Below are positions 17,745 to 25,483 of a stretch of DNA of 64,000 nt, one piece after another (positions within the stretch are counted from its first letter, which is position 1; every line of letters starts with the position of its first letter). The notes beneath the pieces were generated by a model. It was not told where the DNA came from, did no database searches, and saw only the letters and a list, made by a program, of their open reading frames with translations. The position numbers were made by a program, and so were the translations under genes. The stretch comes from Glaciimonas sp. (GTDB lineage Bacteria; Pseudomonadota; Gammaproteobacteria; Burkholderiales; Burkholderiaceae_D), in NCBI GenBank assembly GCA_012927625.1, contig JABBOV010000022.1, positions 186,001-250,000 of the forward strand. Reading direction: 5' to 3'.

Positions 17745-20369
17745 ATGACCAAAACCCTCATCATCGCCGAAAAGCCCTCGGTCGCGAACGATATCGCGAA
17801 GACGATCGGCGGCTTCACCAAGCACGATGAGTACTTCGAATCCGACCAGTACGTGTTGTCCTCCGCGGTCGGCCACTTGCTTGAAATTGCAGTACCGGAA
17901 GAGCACGACGTCAAACGCGGCAAATGGAGTTTCGCCCATTTGCCGATGATTCCGCCATATTTTGCGCTGAATCCGATCGCCAAAACCGAATCGCGCCTGA
18001 AAGTACTCAGCAAACTGATCAAGCGCAAGGATGTCACCGCGCTGATTAATGCTTGCGATGCCGGGCGTGAGGGTGAGCTGATTTTCCGCCTGATCGCGCA
18101 ACATACCAAAGCCAAGCAGCCGATTCAGCGCTTGTGGCTGCAATCGATGACGCCGGGCGCGATTCGCGACGGTTTCACGCACCTGCGCAGCGACGCCGAA
18201 ATGCTGCCGCTGGCTGACGCCGCGCGTTGCCGCTCCGAAGCCGACTGGCTGATCGGTATCAACGGCACCCGCGCGATGACCGCCTTCAACTCGAAAGAGG
18301 GCGGCTTTTACCTGACCACCGTGGGCCGGGTGCAGACCCCGACGCTGTCGATCGTGGTCGAGCGGGAAGAGAAAATCAAGCAATTCGTGCCGCGGGATTT
18401 TTGGGAAGTGCGCGCCGAATTCGTCTGCGCCGCCGGCATTTACGAAGGCCGCTGGCTTGATACCAAGCATAAAAAGGACGAAACTGATCCTGAAAAACGC
18501 GCTGAACGGTTGTGGAGCAAAGCCGCCGCCGAATCCATCGTCGCCGCCTGTCGCAACAAGCAAGGCAGCGTCAGCGAAGAATCGAAGCCGACTACCTCAA
18601 TGGCGCCGGGATTGTTCGACCTGACCAGTCTGCAGCGCGAAGCTAACTCGCGCTTCGGTTTTTCAGCCAAGAATACGCTGGGACTAGCACAGGCGCTGTA
18701 TGAAAAACACAAGGTGCTGACGTATCCACGAACCGATTCGCGCCACTTGCCGGAAGATTATCTCGACACCGTCAAGCAAACGCTGGAAACCGTCTCGGAA
18801 AATAACAATTATCACCAGTTTGCCAAGCAGATTCTGAATAAAGGCTGGGTCAAGCCGAACAAGCGGATTTTCGACAACAGCAAGATTTCGGATCACTTCG
18901 CGATCATCCCGACCCCGCAAGCGCCGAAGAACCTGTCGGAACCGGAACAGAAGCTGTACGACCTGGTGACCAAGCGCTTCATGGCGGTATTCTTTCCGGC
19001 GGCCGAATTCCAGGTCACGACCCGTTTCACCGAAGTCTCCGGCCACCAGTTCAAGACCGAAGGCAAGGTCATGACCAACCCCGGTTGGCTGGCAATTTAC
19101 GGCAAGGAAATTGCAGAAAAAGATAGCGAAAATGCCGGCAATCTGGTGCCGGTAGCCAAGGGTGAAAAAGTCTTGACTGACAAGATCACGGCTAACGGCC
19201 TGGTCACCAAACCGCCAGCGCGCTACACGGAAGCCACGCTGCTGTCGGCGATGGAAGGCGCCGGCAAGCTGCTCGACGACGAAGGCTTGCGCGAAGCAAT
19301 GGCTGGCAAGGGCCTCGGCACGCCAGCCACGCGCGCCGCCATCATCGAAGGTTTGCTGAGCGAGAAATACTTTCTGCGCGAAGGGCGCGAAATCATCCCG
19401 ACCGCCAAGGCGTTCCAGTTGATGACGCTGTTGCGCGGTCTCGGCGTGTCTGAACTGACTTCGCCGGAGTTGACAGGCGAGTGGGAATACAAGCTGTCGC
19501 AAATCGAAAAGGGCAACATCAGCCGCGAAGAATTCATGCGCGAAATCGCCCAGATGACGCAAGTCATCGTCAAGCGCGCCAAGGAATACGATAACGACAC
19601 GATACCCGGAAATTACGCGACGCTAACTACGCCGTGCCCAAACTGCGGCAGCGTGGTGAAAGAAAACTATCGCCGTTTTGCCTGCACCAAATGCGAATTC
19701 TCGATCTCCAAAACCCCCGGCAGCCGTCAGTTCGAGGTGGCCGAGGTGGAAACGTTGTTGACCAATCGCACCATCGGCCCGTTGCAAGGTTTCCGCTCCA
19801 AGATGGGACGTCCGTTTGCCGCCATCCTGCGCATCGTCGCCGACGAAGAGCACAAGAATCAAAAGATGGAATTCGACTTCGGTCAGAACGATGAATCCGA
19901 AGATGGCGAAGGCGTCGATTTCACCGGACAGACTGTACTCGGCGCTTGCCCGAAATGCGGTAGCGGCGTGTATGAATTAGGCTTGGGTTACGTCTGTGAA
20001 AAGACCGTTGCCAAGCCGAAAACCTGCGATTTTCGCAGCGGGCGCATTATCTTGCAGCAAGAGATATTGCCTGAACAAATGGTCAAGCTATTGAATGAAG
20101 GCAAAACCGATCTGTTGCCAGGCTTCGTTTCGCAGCGCACCCGCCGCCCATTCAAGGCTTTTCTGGTCAAGGGCAAGGATGGCAAGGTCAGCTTCGAGTT
20201 TGAAGAGCGCAAGCCCAAAGCGCCGGCTAAAGGCAAGATTGCAGCAGCAGACGTTGAAAAGGATGCACAAGCAGACGCAGCAGTAAAGCCGGTGGCCAAA
20301 AAACCAGCAGTCAGGAAAACCGCCGCAAAACCTGCAGTACGCAAAGCAGCCTCCAAAAAAACCGCTTGA
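17745..20369 (+). CDS. topB: DNA topoisomerase III
   Basis: This 874-aa type IA topoisomerase has the Toprim domain at the start (LIIAEKPSVANDIAKTIGG; NACDAGREGELIFRLI with the acidic metal site) and the catalytic Tyr in LTYPRTDSRHLPED (about residue 328). After the core, two Cys clusters (CPNCGSVVKENYRRFACTKC and CPKCGSGVYELG with CEK/CDF) form zinc-ribbon-like modules, and the last 50 residues are rich in Lys and Ala, a DNA-binding tail. It relaxes negatively supercoiled DNA and decatenates. The frame is open to 17616, but the family N-terminus is MTKTLIIAEK at 17745. Confidence 0.96.
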   Translation: MTKTLIIAEKPSVANDIAKTIGGFTKHDEYFESDQYVLSSAVGHLLEIAVPEEHDVKRGKWSFAHLPMIPPYFALNPIAKTESRLKVLSKLIKRKDVTALINACDAGREGELIFRLIAQHTKAKQPIQRLWLQSMTPGAIRDGFTHLRSDAEMLPLADAARCRSEADWLIGINGTRAMTAFNSKEGGFYLTTVGRVQTPTLSIVVEREEKIKQFVPRDFWEVRAEFVCAAGIYEGRWLDTKHKKDETDPEKRAERLWSKAAAESIVAACRNKQGSVSEESKPTTSMAPGLFDLTSLQREANSRFGFSAKNTLGLAQALYEKHKVLTYPRTDSRHLPEDYLDTVKQTLETVSENNNYHQFAKQILNKGWVKPNKRIFDNSKISDHFAIIPTPQAPKNLSEPEQKLYDLVTKRFMAVFFPAAEFQVTTRFTEVSGHQFKTEGKVMTNPGWLAIYGKEIAEKDSENAGNLVPVAKGEKVLTDKITANGLVTKPPARYTEATLLSAMEGAGKLLDDEGLREAMAGKGLGTPATRAAIIEGLLSEKYFLREGREIIPTAKAFQLMTLLRGLGVSELTSPELTGEWEYKLSQIEKGNISREEFMREIAQMTQVIVKRAKEYDNDTIPGNYATLTTPCPNCGSVVKENYRRFACTKCEFSISKTPGSRQFEVAEVETLLTNRTIGPLQGFRSKMGRPFAAILRIVADEEHKNQKMEFDFGQNDESEDGEGVDFTGQTVLGACPKCGSGVYELGLGYVCEKTVAKPKTCDFRSGRIILQQEILPEQMVKLLNEGKTDLLPGFVSQRTRRPFKAFLVKGKDGKVSFEFEERKPKAPAKGKIAAADVEKDAQADAAVKPVAKKPAVRKTAAKPAVRKAASKKTA

Positions 20370-20405
20370 AACGCATCAGGCACAGATTTTATCCTGCACT
20401 AATAC

Positions 20406-20471
20406 GCGGGGAGTATGCTAAAAAATACGATACTCTCCGCATATTTTTAATTAATTTAAAAATAATACTCC
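20406..20471 (+). repeat. Dispersed AT-rich intergenic repeat, copy 2
   Basis: GCGGGGAGTATG starts the copy and pairs with ATACTCTCCGC (10 of 11 positions), then an AT palindrome (TATTTTTAATTAATTTAAAAATA region) follows and it ends AATACTCC, an inverted copy of the start. It lies just after the topB stop. Confidence 0.75.
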
Positions 20472-20501
20472 TAGAATAATCTGATTTTAGCCAAACCTAA
20501 T

Positions 20502-20518
20502 GGCGGCGTTCTGCCGCC
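20502..20518 (+). terminator. Possible terminator hairpin after topB
   Basis: GGCGGC-GTTCT-GCCGCC is a perfect 6-bp GC stem followed by TTAAATT, so the T-tract is weak. It lies 130 bases beyond the topB stop, behind repeat copy 2. Confidence 0.4.
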
Positions 20519-20631
20519 TTAAATTCTGAGACCGAAATTGATCCCAGTGCCCTCTTGCAAGCGGCACAGGGTGAAACTACGCCGTTCGTCTACGGGAAAA
20601 ATTGCTCCTGCAGTTTGCAGGATTCGCTTGT

Positions 20632-20645
20632 TTGATGTAGATCAA
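20632..20645 (+). promoter_or_regulatory. FNR/Anr-type box
   Basis: TTGATGTAGATCAA matches the FNR/Anr consensus TTGAT-N4-ATCAA exactly. It lies 127 bases before the start of the small lipoprotein gene at 20772. An FNR-type factor would activate or repress that gene when oxygen is low; a -10 is not clear. Confidence 0.55.
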
Positions 20646-20771
20646 AGACTAAGGCTCTAGCCGATTTTCTAACCGAACGTTTGACAGATGCAGCGCTCAA
20701 AACGCCACATGCATTCACTTGTTCATGAATGGAGTGTGCTTTGAACCTAAACCTTCTTATGAAAGATTATT

Positions 20772-20936
20772 ATGAAAATTACTAAATGGATTACCGTTGT
20801 GCTGTGCGCCTGGACTGTTACTGCTTGTGGTTCCATGATGCCATCGTCATCAATGCCATCTTCATCATCAATGACGCCGCCATCTTCGATGACGACAAAT
20901 GGCATGAACGGCAACTCTGAAATGTACGGTCGCTGA
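20772..20936 (+). CDS. Small Ser/Met/Pro-rich lipoprotein
   Basis: This 54-aa reading frame begins with a typical signal peptide (MKITKWITVVLCAWTVTAC) whose TVTAC is a lipobox, so the mature protein would be lipid-anchored at Cys19. The mature part is a low-complexity run of SSSMP, SSSSM and SSM units ending GNSEMYGR. I know no function. The ATG is preceded by GAAAGAT, a fair ribosome binding site. A perfect FNR-type box lies upstream, so it may respond to oxygen. It stands alone between topB and the MFS gene. Confidence 0.65.
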   Translation: MKITKWITVVLCAWTVTACGSMMPSSSMPSSSSMTPPSSMTTNGMNGNSEMYGR

Positions 20937-21140
20937 TTGAATCCCGTTAGCATGATTAAGCCGTTGTTGCTTTCTGAATGCGGGGTGCCGGCTACGTACG
21001 ACGACTAAGCAGGATATAGTGGTCTGAAGAGCATAAGGCGTCTGGATAAATTTGTTTCCCAGTTCCAGATACGGTTGGTGTGCGGCACCTCTGTGCGGCG
21101 CTTTGCGCTACACTGATTTTTTTGCCAAACGGTTAACGCC

Positions 21141-22364
21141 ATGCAATATGCCCGCGCTACCCGCGCTCCCGAACTAAAAACCATTCTGATCGCCACCGGC
21201 CTGATCCTGTCCATTGCAATGGGGGTTCGGCATGGCTTCGGTTTTTGGCTGCAGCCGATTTCGCAGGCCCAGGGCTGGACTCGTGAGACTTATTCGCTGG
21301 CAATGGCGCTGCAAAACTTGATGTGGGGTGTTTTCGGGCCGATTGCCGGGATGACGGCCGATCGTTACGGCACCATGCGGGTGGTCATCGTCGGCGCCTT
21401 GCTGTATGCGGCCGGCATGCTATGGATGGCGTTGGTGAGTGAGCCAACGCTGTTCATTCTTGGTTCAGGGGTACTGGTTGGGGGCGGGCTTGCTTGTACC
21501 GGATTCGGTGCAGTCAGCGGCATCATAGCGCGCATCGCGCCGGCCGAAAAACGTTCGATGGCATTCGGCATTTCAGGTGCCGCCAGTTCGCTCGGGCAAT
21601 TCATGCTGATGCCGGTCGAGCAGCGGATGATCTCGATCTCCGGCTGGCAAAATGCGTTCTATCTACTAGCAGCACTGGTGCTGCTGGTCATCATTCCGAT
21701 GGCGCTGCGTTTGCGCGAACCTGCTTTTGTTCACTCCAGCGAACCCCAGCAAAGCATCTCGCACGCGACTCGCGAAGCGTTCGGTTACCGCCCTTTCCTG
21801 TATTTGGTGTCGGGTTATTTCGTCTGCGGCTTCCAGCTCATGTTCATTGGACTCCACATGCCGGCCTACCTGAAAGACAAAGGAATGCTCGACCCCAATG
21901 TCGGGGTAATCGCGCTGGCCCTGATCGGTCTGTTCAATATTTTTGGGTCCTTTACGGCCGGCAAGCTGGGCGGAAAATACCCCAAGCGCTACTTACTGTC
22001 GGGAATTTATTTCACTCGCACAATCGTCATCAGCCTATTTCTGCTAGCGCCGCTGTCGCAATGGACCGTGTATGTGTTTGCCAGCGCGATGGGATTTCTG
22101 TGGCTGTCAACCGTGCCGCTGACCAACGGCGTGATTGCCGGAATCTTCGGCGTGCGCTACCTGTCGATGCTGTCCGGCTTTGTTTTTTTGTCGCACCAGA
22201 TTGGCAGTTTCCTGGGCGTCTGGCTGGGTGGTTTCCTGTTCACGAAACAGGGAAATTACAATATGGTCTGGATGATTACGATCGCGCTGGGCCTGTTTGC
22301 GGCACTGATCAATTTGCCTATTAACGAGAAAACCATCGCGCGCTCGCAGCCCGCAATGGCTTGA
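21141..22364 (+). CDS. MFS transporter
   Basis: The 407-aa protein has about 12 hydrophobic segments, and the conserved loop between segments 2 and 3 reads GMTADRYGTMR, the MFS motif A (GxxxDRxGxR). The general look (GVRHGFGFWLQPISQAQGW, SLAMALQNLMWG) is that of oxalate/formate- or monocarboxylate-type major facilitator proteins, inner membrane symporters or antiporters. The substrate cannot be read. A 42-aa membrane protein gene follows 27 bases later and is likely co-transcribed. Confidence 0.92.
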   Translation: MQYARATRAPELKTILIATGLILSIAMGVRHGFGFWLQPISQAQGWTRETYSLAMALQNLMWGVFGPIAGMTADRYGTMRVVIVGALLYAAGMLWMALVSEPTLFILGSGVLVGGGLACTGFGAVSGIIARIAPAEKRSMAFGISGAASSLGQFMLMPVEQRMISISGWQNAFYLLAALVLLVIIPMALRLREPAFVHSSEPQQSISHATREAFGYRPFLYLVSGYFVCGFQLMFIGLHMPAYLKDKGMLDPNVGVIALALIGLFNIFGSFTAGKLGGKYPKRYLLSGIYFTRTIVISLFLLAPLSQWTVYVFASAMGFLWLSTVPLTNGVIAGIFGVRYLSMLSGFVFLSHQIGSFLGVWLGGFLFTKQGNYNMVWMITIALGLFAALINLPINEKTIARSQPAMA

Positions 22365-22391
22365 TTGAATGCAATTCGATAGGACCGGCAA

Positions 22392-22520
22392 ATGAAACAA
22401 GACCTTCAGCGTATTTTGTTAGGTATCGCCGGCATAGCGCTGCTGGCGCTGATTTTCGGCGCTTACTTGCAACCCGGCTTCGTGCTGGATCTGGCGAATC
22501 GGATTTATTTGTGTTTTTGA
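22392..22520 (+). CDS. Small single-pass membrane protein
   Basis: A 42-aa reading frame after the MFS gene: MKQDLQRILLGIAGIALLAL begins it and a hydrophobic helix spans about residues 8-27, with a short polar tail (LDLANRIYLCF). AGGA lies before the ATG with suitable spacing. I believe similar short proteins occur in other Burkholderiales, but no function is known to me. It could be an accessory subunit of the transporter; this rests only on position. Confidence 0.6.
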   Translation: MKQDLQRILLGIAGIALLALIFGAYLQPGFVLDLANRIYLCF

Positions 22521-22523
22521 GTA

Positions 22524-22544
22524 GACGTGTTCCAGACACACGTC
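22524..22544. repeat. Short inverted repeat after the MFS/small protein unit
   Basis: GACGTGT-TCCAGAC-ACACGTC forms a 7-bp stem just after the stop at 22520. No T-run follows, so a terminator role is uncertain. Confidence 0.35.
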
Positions 22545-22750
22545 GGCTCCCGTCGTAATTTCATACCGCGTAACGTGGCTTGACAACCAATGTAAGACCC
22601 TAAGCTGCACATCGTGGGAATAGCTGCAGGCCGTTCTTGCTTCTGCCTCAAATGCCGGCTCGCGCCAGCCCATCGTCCTATATTGTTCAACTCGGAATGT
22701 CCTGCTGCAAGTGCGTTGCCGACTGATTCAGCCGGACTCGCATGCCGTAT

Positions 22751-23104
22751 TCATGATGCATGCGGTGTGCAGCGCCGTGAATTCCACCTGCATCGCGGCT
22801 TGGCGAGAGCGTGTAACACCTTACTCAGCCAGCGCATAACGGATCTGGTTGGGCGGCGCGGTTCGATCGTTAGTGCGCTGTCGCCATAAGCTTCCAGCAA
22901 CACCAGCCCGGCGTGCGGGAAAGACAAACCGGCTCCCGGCATCAGCCAGTAATCGTGGCTATCGTTGCTGCGGGTAATCCACAGTGAGCCTTGCTGGTTA
23001 GTGAGGCAAGCTCCCGCCGCAAGTTGTAGCTTGGTGACTGCGCCGGAATGCATTTCCAGCCGTTGTATGGATAATCCATTTATCATGTCGTCGTGGCGAT
23101 CCAT
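22751..23104 (-). CDS. DUF2917 family protein
   Basis: The 117-aa protein shows the DUF2917 pattern: a short cupin-like stretch with ACLTNQQGSLWITRSNDSHD, YWLMPGAGLSFP and LVLLEAYGDSALTIEP. The family occurs in Burkholderiales, often next to a LysR-type regulator gene, as here, and its biochemistry is unknown. AAGGAGA lies seven bases before the ATG at 23104. The Arg-rich tail (about residues 88-117) is not part of the family core and could be variable. Confidence 0.8.
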   Translation of the reverse strand: MDRHDDMINGLSIQRLEMHSGAVTKLQLAAGACLTNQQGSLWITRSNDSHDYWLMPGAGLSFPHAGLVLLEAYGDSALTIEPRRPTRSVMRWLSKVLHALAKPRCRWNSRRCTPHAS

Positions 23105-23121
23105 CTTATCTCTCCTTGAGT

Positions 23122-23147
23122 GTCATGCCATTTTTCACTGGCATGAC
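23122..23147. promoter_or_regulatory. Inverted repeat in divergent LysR/DUF2917 promoter region
   Basis: GTCATGCCA and TGGCATGAC are perfect 9-base arms with 8 bases between them, placed 18 bases before the DUF2917 start and 71 before the LysR start. This is the place and symmetry expected of a LysR operator, though a plain mRNA hairpin is possible. A second short palindrome, GATAAT-AAA-ATTATC, overlaps the LysR ribosome-binding region at 23201-23215. Confidence 0.5.
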
Positions 23148-23217
23148 GTGATGGTAGTGCGTGATGATGGTTATTTCCAGTGATAACTTTTAGCCAACTT
23201 GATAATAAAATTATCTT

Positions 23218-24120
23218 ATGAATGCTGCAGAAGCTTTACCGAGAATGCCTGTATTTTCAGCCTTGCGGGCGTTTGAAAGCGCAGCGCGGCACAATAGTTT
23301 CAGCCGCGCTGCCTTGGAATTGCACTTGACCCACGGTGCCGTCGGCCATCAGGTACGGGCGCTGGAAGCGTCGCTGGGGGTGCAACTATTTACTCGCGTC
23401 GGCCGTGGTTTGGCGCTAACGCCAGAAGGGCGGATGCTGGCCGAGCGGGTACGCGCGGCGTGGCTCGATATCGCCGCAGCGGCGCAAGACATCAGCCGAC
23501 GCGCCAATGCCGGCCAATTGACGATTAGCGTGCTGCCTTCATTTGCGGCCCGCTGGCTGGTGCCGCGTCTGGGGCGCTTCATAGAACAAAATCCCGACCT
23601 TCAATTGGTGGTCCAGACCGGAAGCCAATTAGTCGATTTTTCACGCGAAGCGGTTGATGTCGGATTGCGCATGGGCAACGGGAACTGGCCGGACTTGTGG
23701 TGCGAGCGTTTATTCGGGGATGTTTATTTCCCGGTTTGTTCGCCGGCGTTCAATCAGGGCAAACTGCCTGAAAAATACAGTGAATTGACTGGTCTGCATT
23801 TACTCAATTCGATCGGAGAACCATGGATGCCGTGGTTCGTGGCGGCAGGGCTGGATATGTCGGAGCCGCGCAGCGTCACTTACGGCGATTTGCACTCGCT
23901 ATTGCAGGCCGCCAAGGAGGGGCAGGGGATTGCGCTGGCACGTCAAACCATGGTGGCCGATGACTTGCAACGGGGTGCGTTGGTGCGGCTGTTTTCGCTC
24001 AGCATACCGAGCCCGGTGGAGTATTACCTGGTTTGCCCTCCAGCGCTGGCGCGAACCGGCAAAGTCCAGCGTTTCCGGGCTTGGCTAAGGGAGGAGATCA
24101 AGGCGCAGGAGTCGGTCTAA
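23218..24120 (+). CDS. LysR-family transcriptional regulator (GcvA-like)
   Basis: The 300-aa protein has the LysR winged helix-turn-helix at the start (ALRAFESAARHNSFSRAALE, THGAVGHQVRALE, LFTRVGRGLALTPEGR) and a substrate-binding domain from about residue 95 (LTISVLPSFAARWLVPRLGRF), which is characteristic of the GcvA-type subgroup. It is divergent from the DUF2917 gene, which it probably regulates together with itself through the inverted repeat between them. The inducer is unknown. Confidence 0.93.
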   Translation: MNAAEALPRMPVFSALRAFESAARHNSFSRAALELHLTHGAVGHQVRALEASLGVQLFTRVGRGLALTPEGRMLAERVRAAWLDIAAAAQDISRRANAGQLTISVLPSFAARWLVPRLGRFIEQNPDLQLVVQTGSQLVDFSREAVDVGLRMGNGNWPDLWCERLFGDVYFPVCSPAFNQGKLPEKYSELTGLHLLNSIGEPWMPWFVAAGLDMSEPRSVTYGDLHSLLQAAKEGQGIALARQTMVADDLQRGALVRLFSLSIPSPVEYYLVCPPALARTGKVQRFRAWLREEIKAQESV

Positions 24121-24140
24121 ATTGCGGACTGTCTGCGGCT

Positions 24141-24180
24141 TACGAATGTTGGGCTTCGCTACTTCAGCGCCAACTTACGG
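24141..24180. repeat. REP-like imperfect hairpin
   Basis: The segment holds GTTGGGCTTCGCT and, after a short loop, AGCGCCAAC, with TACGAA/TTACGG flanks. Sequences of the form 'GTTGGGCTTCGCTACG..CAGCCCAAC' are common intergenic palindromes in proteobacteria; this looks like a decayed copy. It follows the LysR gene and may serve as its terminator structure. Confidence 0.45.
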
Positions 24181-24256
24181 GCCTGTATGGTGTTGGTAAC
24201 ATTCGTTCGTAAAATTCGACTACTAGGCGCAGTGATCAAACAGACGCTTCGAAATT

Positions 24257-24511
24257 TCATAGCGATTTGCTGCCATGTCTAGCAGTAGTCATGTTGTTTG
24301 CTTGCACCACTTTTTCAACGCCAGGAGTGCCATGCAGGTCTGTGTCGACTAACCCGTTCGCCAAATCTTGGGCGGCTTGTTTCATCTTTTTGCGCGGTTT
24401 GGCGGGTTGTGGGTCAGGCGCTTCGTCGCGCTCGTGCGGTAGCCGTGTTGCACTGCCGTTCTTGGCCGATTCAGCGGTTTTGATTGCGTGGCTCGTGGTT
24501 TTTTTATCCAT
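24257..24511 (-). CDS. Small conserved-looking hydrophilic protein
   Basis: The 84-aa protein is polar, with RLPHERDEAPDPQPAKPR, KKMKQAAQDLANGLVDTDLHG and TPGVEKVV. I recall similar short proteins with LPHERDE and GLVDTD motifs in Burkholderiales but no function. No signal peptide or membrane helix. It is downstream of, and in the same direction as, the 67-aa Ser-rich protein gene, with 117 bases between them, so the two may share a transcript. Confidence 0.65.
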   Translation of the reverse strand: MDKKTTSHAIKTAESAKNGSATRLPHERDEAPDPQPAKPRKKMKQAAQDLANGLVDTDLHGTPGVEKVVQANNMTTARHGSKSL

Positions 24512-24628
24512 TACCTATCGCCTTCCAATCCGATCCAGCGGTTAAGGCTTCGGCATCGGCGCTGGTGATCTACGCCGATGCCGGCACTTTCAGCCAACTT
24601 TCAGTGGTTGCGTTGCAGCGGTGCCGGA

Positions 24629-24832
24629 CTACTTGCTACCAGACCCACCAGAACCCGATTGCTTGCCACCGGAACTATTGCTATCTTTTTTGTGGCTTTG
24701 CTGGCCCGCATCAACGTGCTGCTCGTGTGTGCCGCTCGGTGACTTGGAAGAACTGCTGCCGGAGCTTGGGCTCTTTTTGTCAGAGCTGCTACTTGGCTTA
24801 TGGTCTTGACCGCTTTTTTGGTTCGAGTTCAT
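24629..24832 (-). CDS. Small Ser/Gly/Lys-rich hydrophilic protein
   Basis: This 67-aa protein is made almost entirely of Ser, Gly, Lys, Gln, Asp and His (for example SSSSDKKSPSSGSSSSKSPS), with no hydrophobic segment; it should be intrinsically disordered. The frame is open to 25030 but the ATG at 24832 has AAAGGAA six bases upstream, so that is the start. Such proteins are sometimes stress-induced, but nothing in the sequence proves it. A long upstream region (to 25483) holds an FNR-type box and a -10-like ATAAAT on this strand. Confidence 0.65.
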   Translation of the reverse strand: MNSNQKSGQDHKPSSSSDKKSPSSGSSSSKSPSGTHEQHVDAGQQSHKKDSNSSGGKQSGSGGSGSK

Positions 24833-24963
24833 GTTAATTCCTTTGAAAAAAATTAAAAAATAACCCGCCGAACCGCTAAAGGGATTTGTTCTGTACGAAA
24901 GGCCCTTTAGCTCTTGCCACATAAATTTGCAAAAAAACAATAATGTAGGTTCGGTTGTCTTGC

Positions 24964-24989
24964 GTAATACACAAAAGTAATACACAAAA
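24964..24989. repeat. 13-bp perfect tandem duplication
   Basis: GTAATACACAAAA occurs twice without a gap, in the leader region of the small Ser-rich protein gene. Confidence 0.9.
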
Positions 24990-25110
24990 TCGACTGAGAA
25001 AGCATTATCAATGACGATAAATCTTCTCAATCTTCACCTTCTTTAATGGCTGATGGTGTTTGTATAGGATTGGCAAAGTTGGTTATTTATCCATCCTCCA
25101 GTGAATTTTT

Positions 25111-25124
25111 TTGATAAATATCAA
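25111..25124 (-). promoter_or_regulatory. FNR/Anr-type box
   Basis: TTGATAAATATCAA fits TTGAT-N4-ATCAA perfectly, and the symmetry extends to 22 bases (TTTTTTGAT...ATCAAAAAA). On the minus strand an ATAAAT at 25085-25090 lies about 30 bases from the box centre, close to the class II FNR layout, which would drive the gene at 24629-24832 with a leader of about 245 bases. Confidence 0.5.
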
Positions 25125-25325
25125 AAAATTGATACAAACTGCGGCTTGAAAGTTTCTGTGAACACTTAAGTTGTCCTAAATCACTGCGTAACTTGATTGC
25201 TCGGTGACGTTGCGCGCATGCACAAAGCCGGCTTGGCCCTCGAAAAGCACGAAAAAAATAACAATGGGGTTCCCAAAAACAGCTTCCCGGGTTGAAATCC
25301 GGCTTGTAGTATGGCGATATTTAAT

Positions 25326-25390
25326 GGGTATATTTTATAAAGCCAATTAAAATATGCGGAGAATTCCATAAAAATAGTGATACACCCTAT
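25326..25390 (-). repeat. Dispersed AT-rich intergenic repeat, copy 3
   Basis: On the minus strand it reads AGGGTGTATC, then ATTTTTATGGAATTCTCCGC, then AAAATATACCC. The central part matches copy 6 nearly base for base (ATTTTTATGG-ATTCTCCGCAT). It lies about 95 bases after the radical SAM gene stop. Confidence 0.7.
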
Positions 25391-25483
25391 TTTTACGAAT
25401 ATGGTTGGGTAAGTCTACCGGCGCCTGTCGTGACATTCGAGGCCAATGCGTAGCGGCAGTTGCCGCACTGTCATCGCGCCGTT

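Larger units (their letters stand above)
24833..25483. other. 651-bp gene-poor, AT-rich stretch
   Basis: No convincing gene lies here. It contains a 13-bp tandem duplication (24964-24989), an FNR-type box (25111-25124) with an ATAAAT -10 candidate on the minus strand at 25085-25090, and repeat copy 3 (25326-25390) near the 3' end of the radical SAM gene. Confidence 0.6.
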
